Assembly: GCF_002744735.1 (NCBI RefSeq)
Contig: NZ_KZ319341.1
Span: 49,848 to 113,847 of the forward strand
Origin: Marinobacter guineae
Lineage (GTDB): Bacteria > Pseudomonadota > Gammaproteobacteria > Pseudomonadales > Oleiphilaceae
DNA: 64,000 bases
Reading direction: 5' to 3'
Positions 63,386-64,000 of the stretch are shown here, piece after piece. Under the pieces are notes generated by a model. It did no database searches. It was not told the DNA's origin and saw nothing but the letters and a program-made list of their open reading frames with translations. Position numbers and translations under genes: made by a program. Every line of letters begins with the position of its first letter. Positions within the stretch are counted from its first letter, which is position 1.

Positions 63386-64000
63386 TCAGACAGTTAACAG
63401 ACCAATCTGTTCCCGTGCCCGGGCCCGTGCTTCGGTGTCCTTTGCGAAGATAACCTCAAAACTGTCAGCTGATTCAACCGCGGTCGCAACCAGCGTGCGC
63501 TCTATGATAACGGGGATATCGGCAAAACAAAGGTTTCCTTCGAGAAAAGCGGCAACCGCCACTTCATTTGCTGCGTTCAGGACGGCTGGTGCCGTGCCTC
63601 CAGCCTGGAAGGCTTCCGCAGCCAGGCGAAGGCAGGGGAAGCGAACCAGGTCCGGGCGCTCGAAATGGAAACGGCCGATGGCGAACAGATCCAGCGGCGC
63701 GACGCCTGCATCAATCCGCTCGGGCCAGGCCAGACCGTTGGCAATGGGGGTTCTCATATCCGGGCTGCCAAGCTGGGCAAGCACAGAACCATCCGCATAC
63801 TCCACCATGGAGTGGATTATACTCTCCGGGTGAACATGCACTTCCACCCGTTCCGGGGTTGTATTAAAAAGCCAGCAGGCTTCAATCAACTCCAGGCCTT
63901 TGTTCATCAGTGTTGCTGAGTCTACGGAAATCTTCTGCCCCATGGACCAGTTCGGGTGGGCACAGGCCTGTGAAGGCGTTACCGACCGAAGCGCTTCGGC
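63386..64000 (-). CDS. dxr: 1-deoxy-D-xylulose 5-phosphate reductoisomerase, C-terminal part
   Basis: The frame stays open to the right window edge (the ATG at 63943 is internal). About 204 residues of the C-terminal part are visible. Catalytic and metal-binding motifs: [41 protein letters not shown], and the C-terminal alpha-helical domain with [20 protein letters not shown]. It makes MEP, the committed step of non-mevalonate isoprenoid synthesis. It is the first visible gene of the cluster on this strand. Confidence 0.96.
   Translation of the reverse strand, partial: AEALRSVTPSQACAHPNWSMGQKISVDSATLMNKGLELIEACWLFNTTPERVEVHVHPESIIHSMVEYADGSVLAQLGSPDMRTPIANGLAWPERIDAGVAPLDLFAIGRFHFERPDLVRFPCLRLAAEAFQAGGTAPAVLNAANEVAVAAFLEGNLCFADIPVIIERTLVATAVESADSFEVIFAKDTEARARAREQIGLLTV

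Overview
The window looks like a chromosome segment of a marine, PHA-storing gammaproteobacterium, most likely Marinobacter or a close relative. The grounds are the order dxr-rseP-bamA-skp-lpxD-fabZ-lpxA-lpxB-rnhB on the minus strand, a class I PHA synthase next to an intracellular PHA depolymerase, a polar-flagellate style methyl-accepting protein with a FliA-type promoter, and a palindromic intergenic element at 39.1 kb of a kind I associate with this group. The genus is an inference from recognised proteins; no rRNA is present.

Region 1 (1 to about 12.5 kb) is a prophage or prophage remnant. On the plus strand it has a 5'-truncated replication-initiator-like gene, a DnaB-type helicase, a KilAC-like protein, an AlpA-like helix-turn-helix protein, a coiled-coil protein and a tail tape measure protein. 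These genes are tightly packed, with several ATGA overlaps. On the minus strand there are small accessory and control genes: a DUF4124 protein, two related phage regulators in tandem, a small membrane protein with its own terminator, and a three-gene unit headed by a ribbon-helix-helix repressor with a tandem palindromic operator. No integrase, terminase, portal, capsid or other tail gene is seen here. The left side continues outside the window.

Region 2 (12.8 to 34 kb) is a stress and envelope region: an MscS-family channel, two small hydrophilic stress proteins, an outer-membrane barrel protein, a matrixin-like protease, two DUF2254-type membrane proteins, a decayed catalase, a GGDEF diguanylate cyclase, a GlsB/YeaQ protein, a giant cyclic beta-1,2-glucan synthase that probably starts at ATT, a membrane-anchored EEP-family hydrolase with a small lipoprotein, and a PRC-barrel protein. 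The common theme is osmotic and cell-envelope stress.

Region 3 (34 to 47 kb) holds a spermidine-synthase-like gene, a periplasmic DUF3365 haem protein facing a chemoreceptor that also carries a periplasmic CxxCH, a conserved unknown, YciO-like and BolA genes, a palindromic repeat, topoisomerase III, an operon of response regulator, LysM-FecR protein and CHASE2 histidine kinase, and an FN3 lipoprotein.

Region 4 (47 to 64 kb, all minus strand) holds a YhaN/YhaO-type SMC-like ATPase and nuclease pair, phaC and phaZ, an initiator tRNA with promoter and terminator, and the conserved outer-membrane and lipid A biogenesis cluster running up to a truncated dxr at the right edge.
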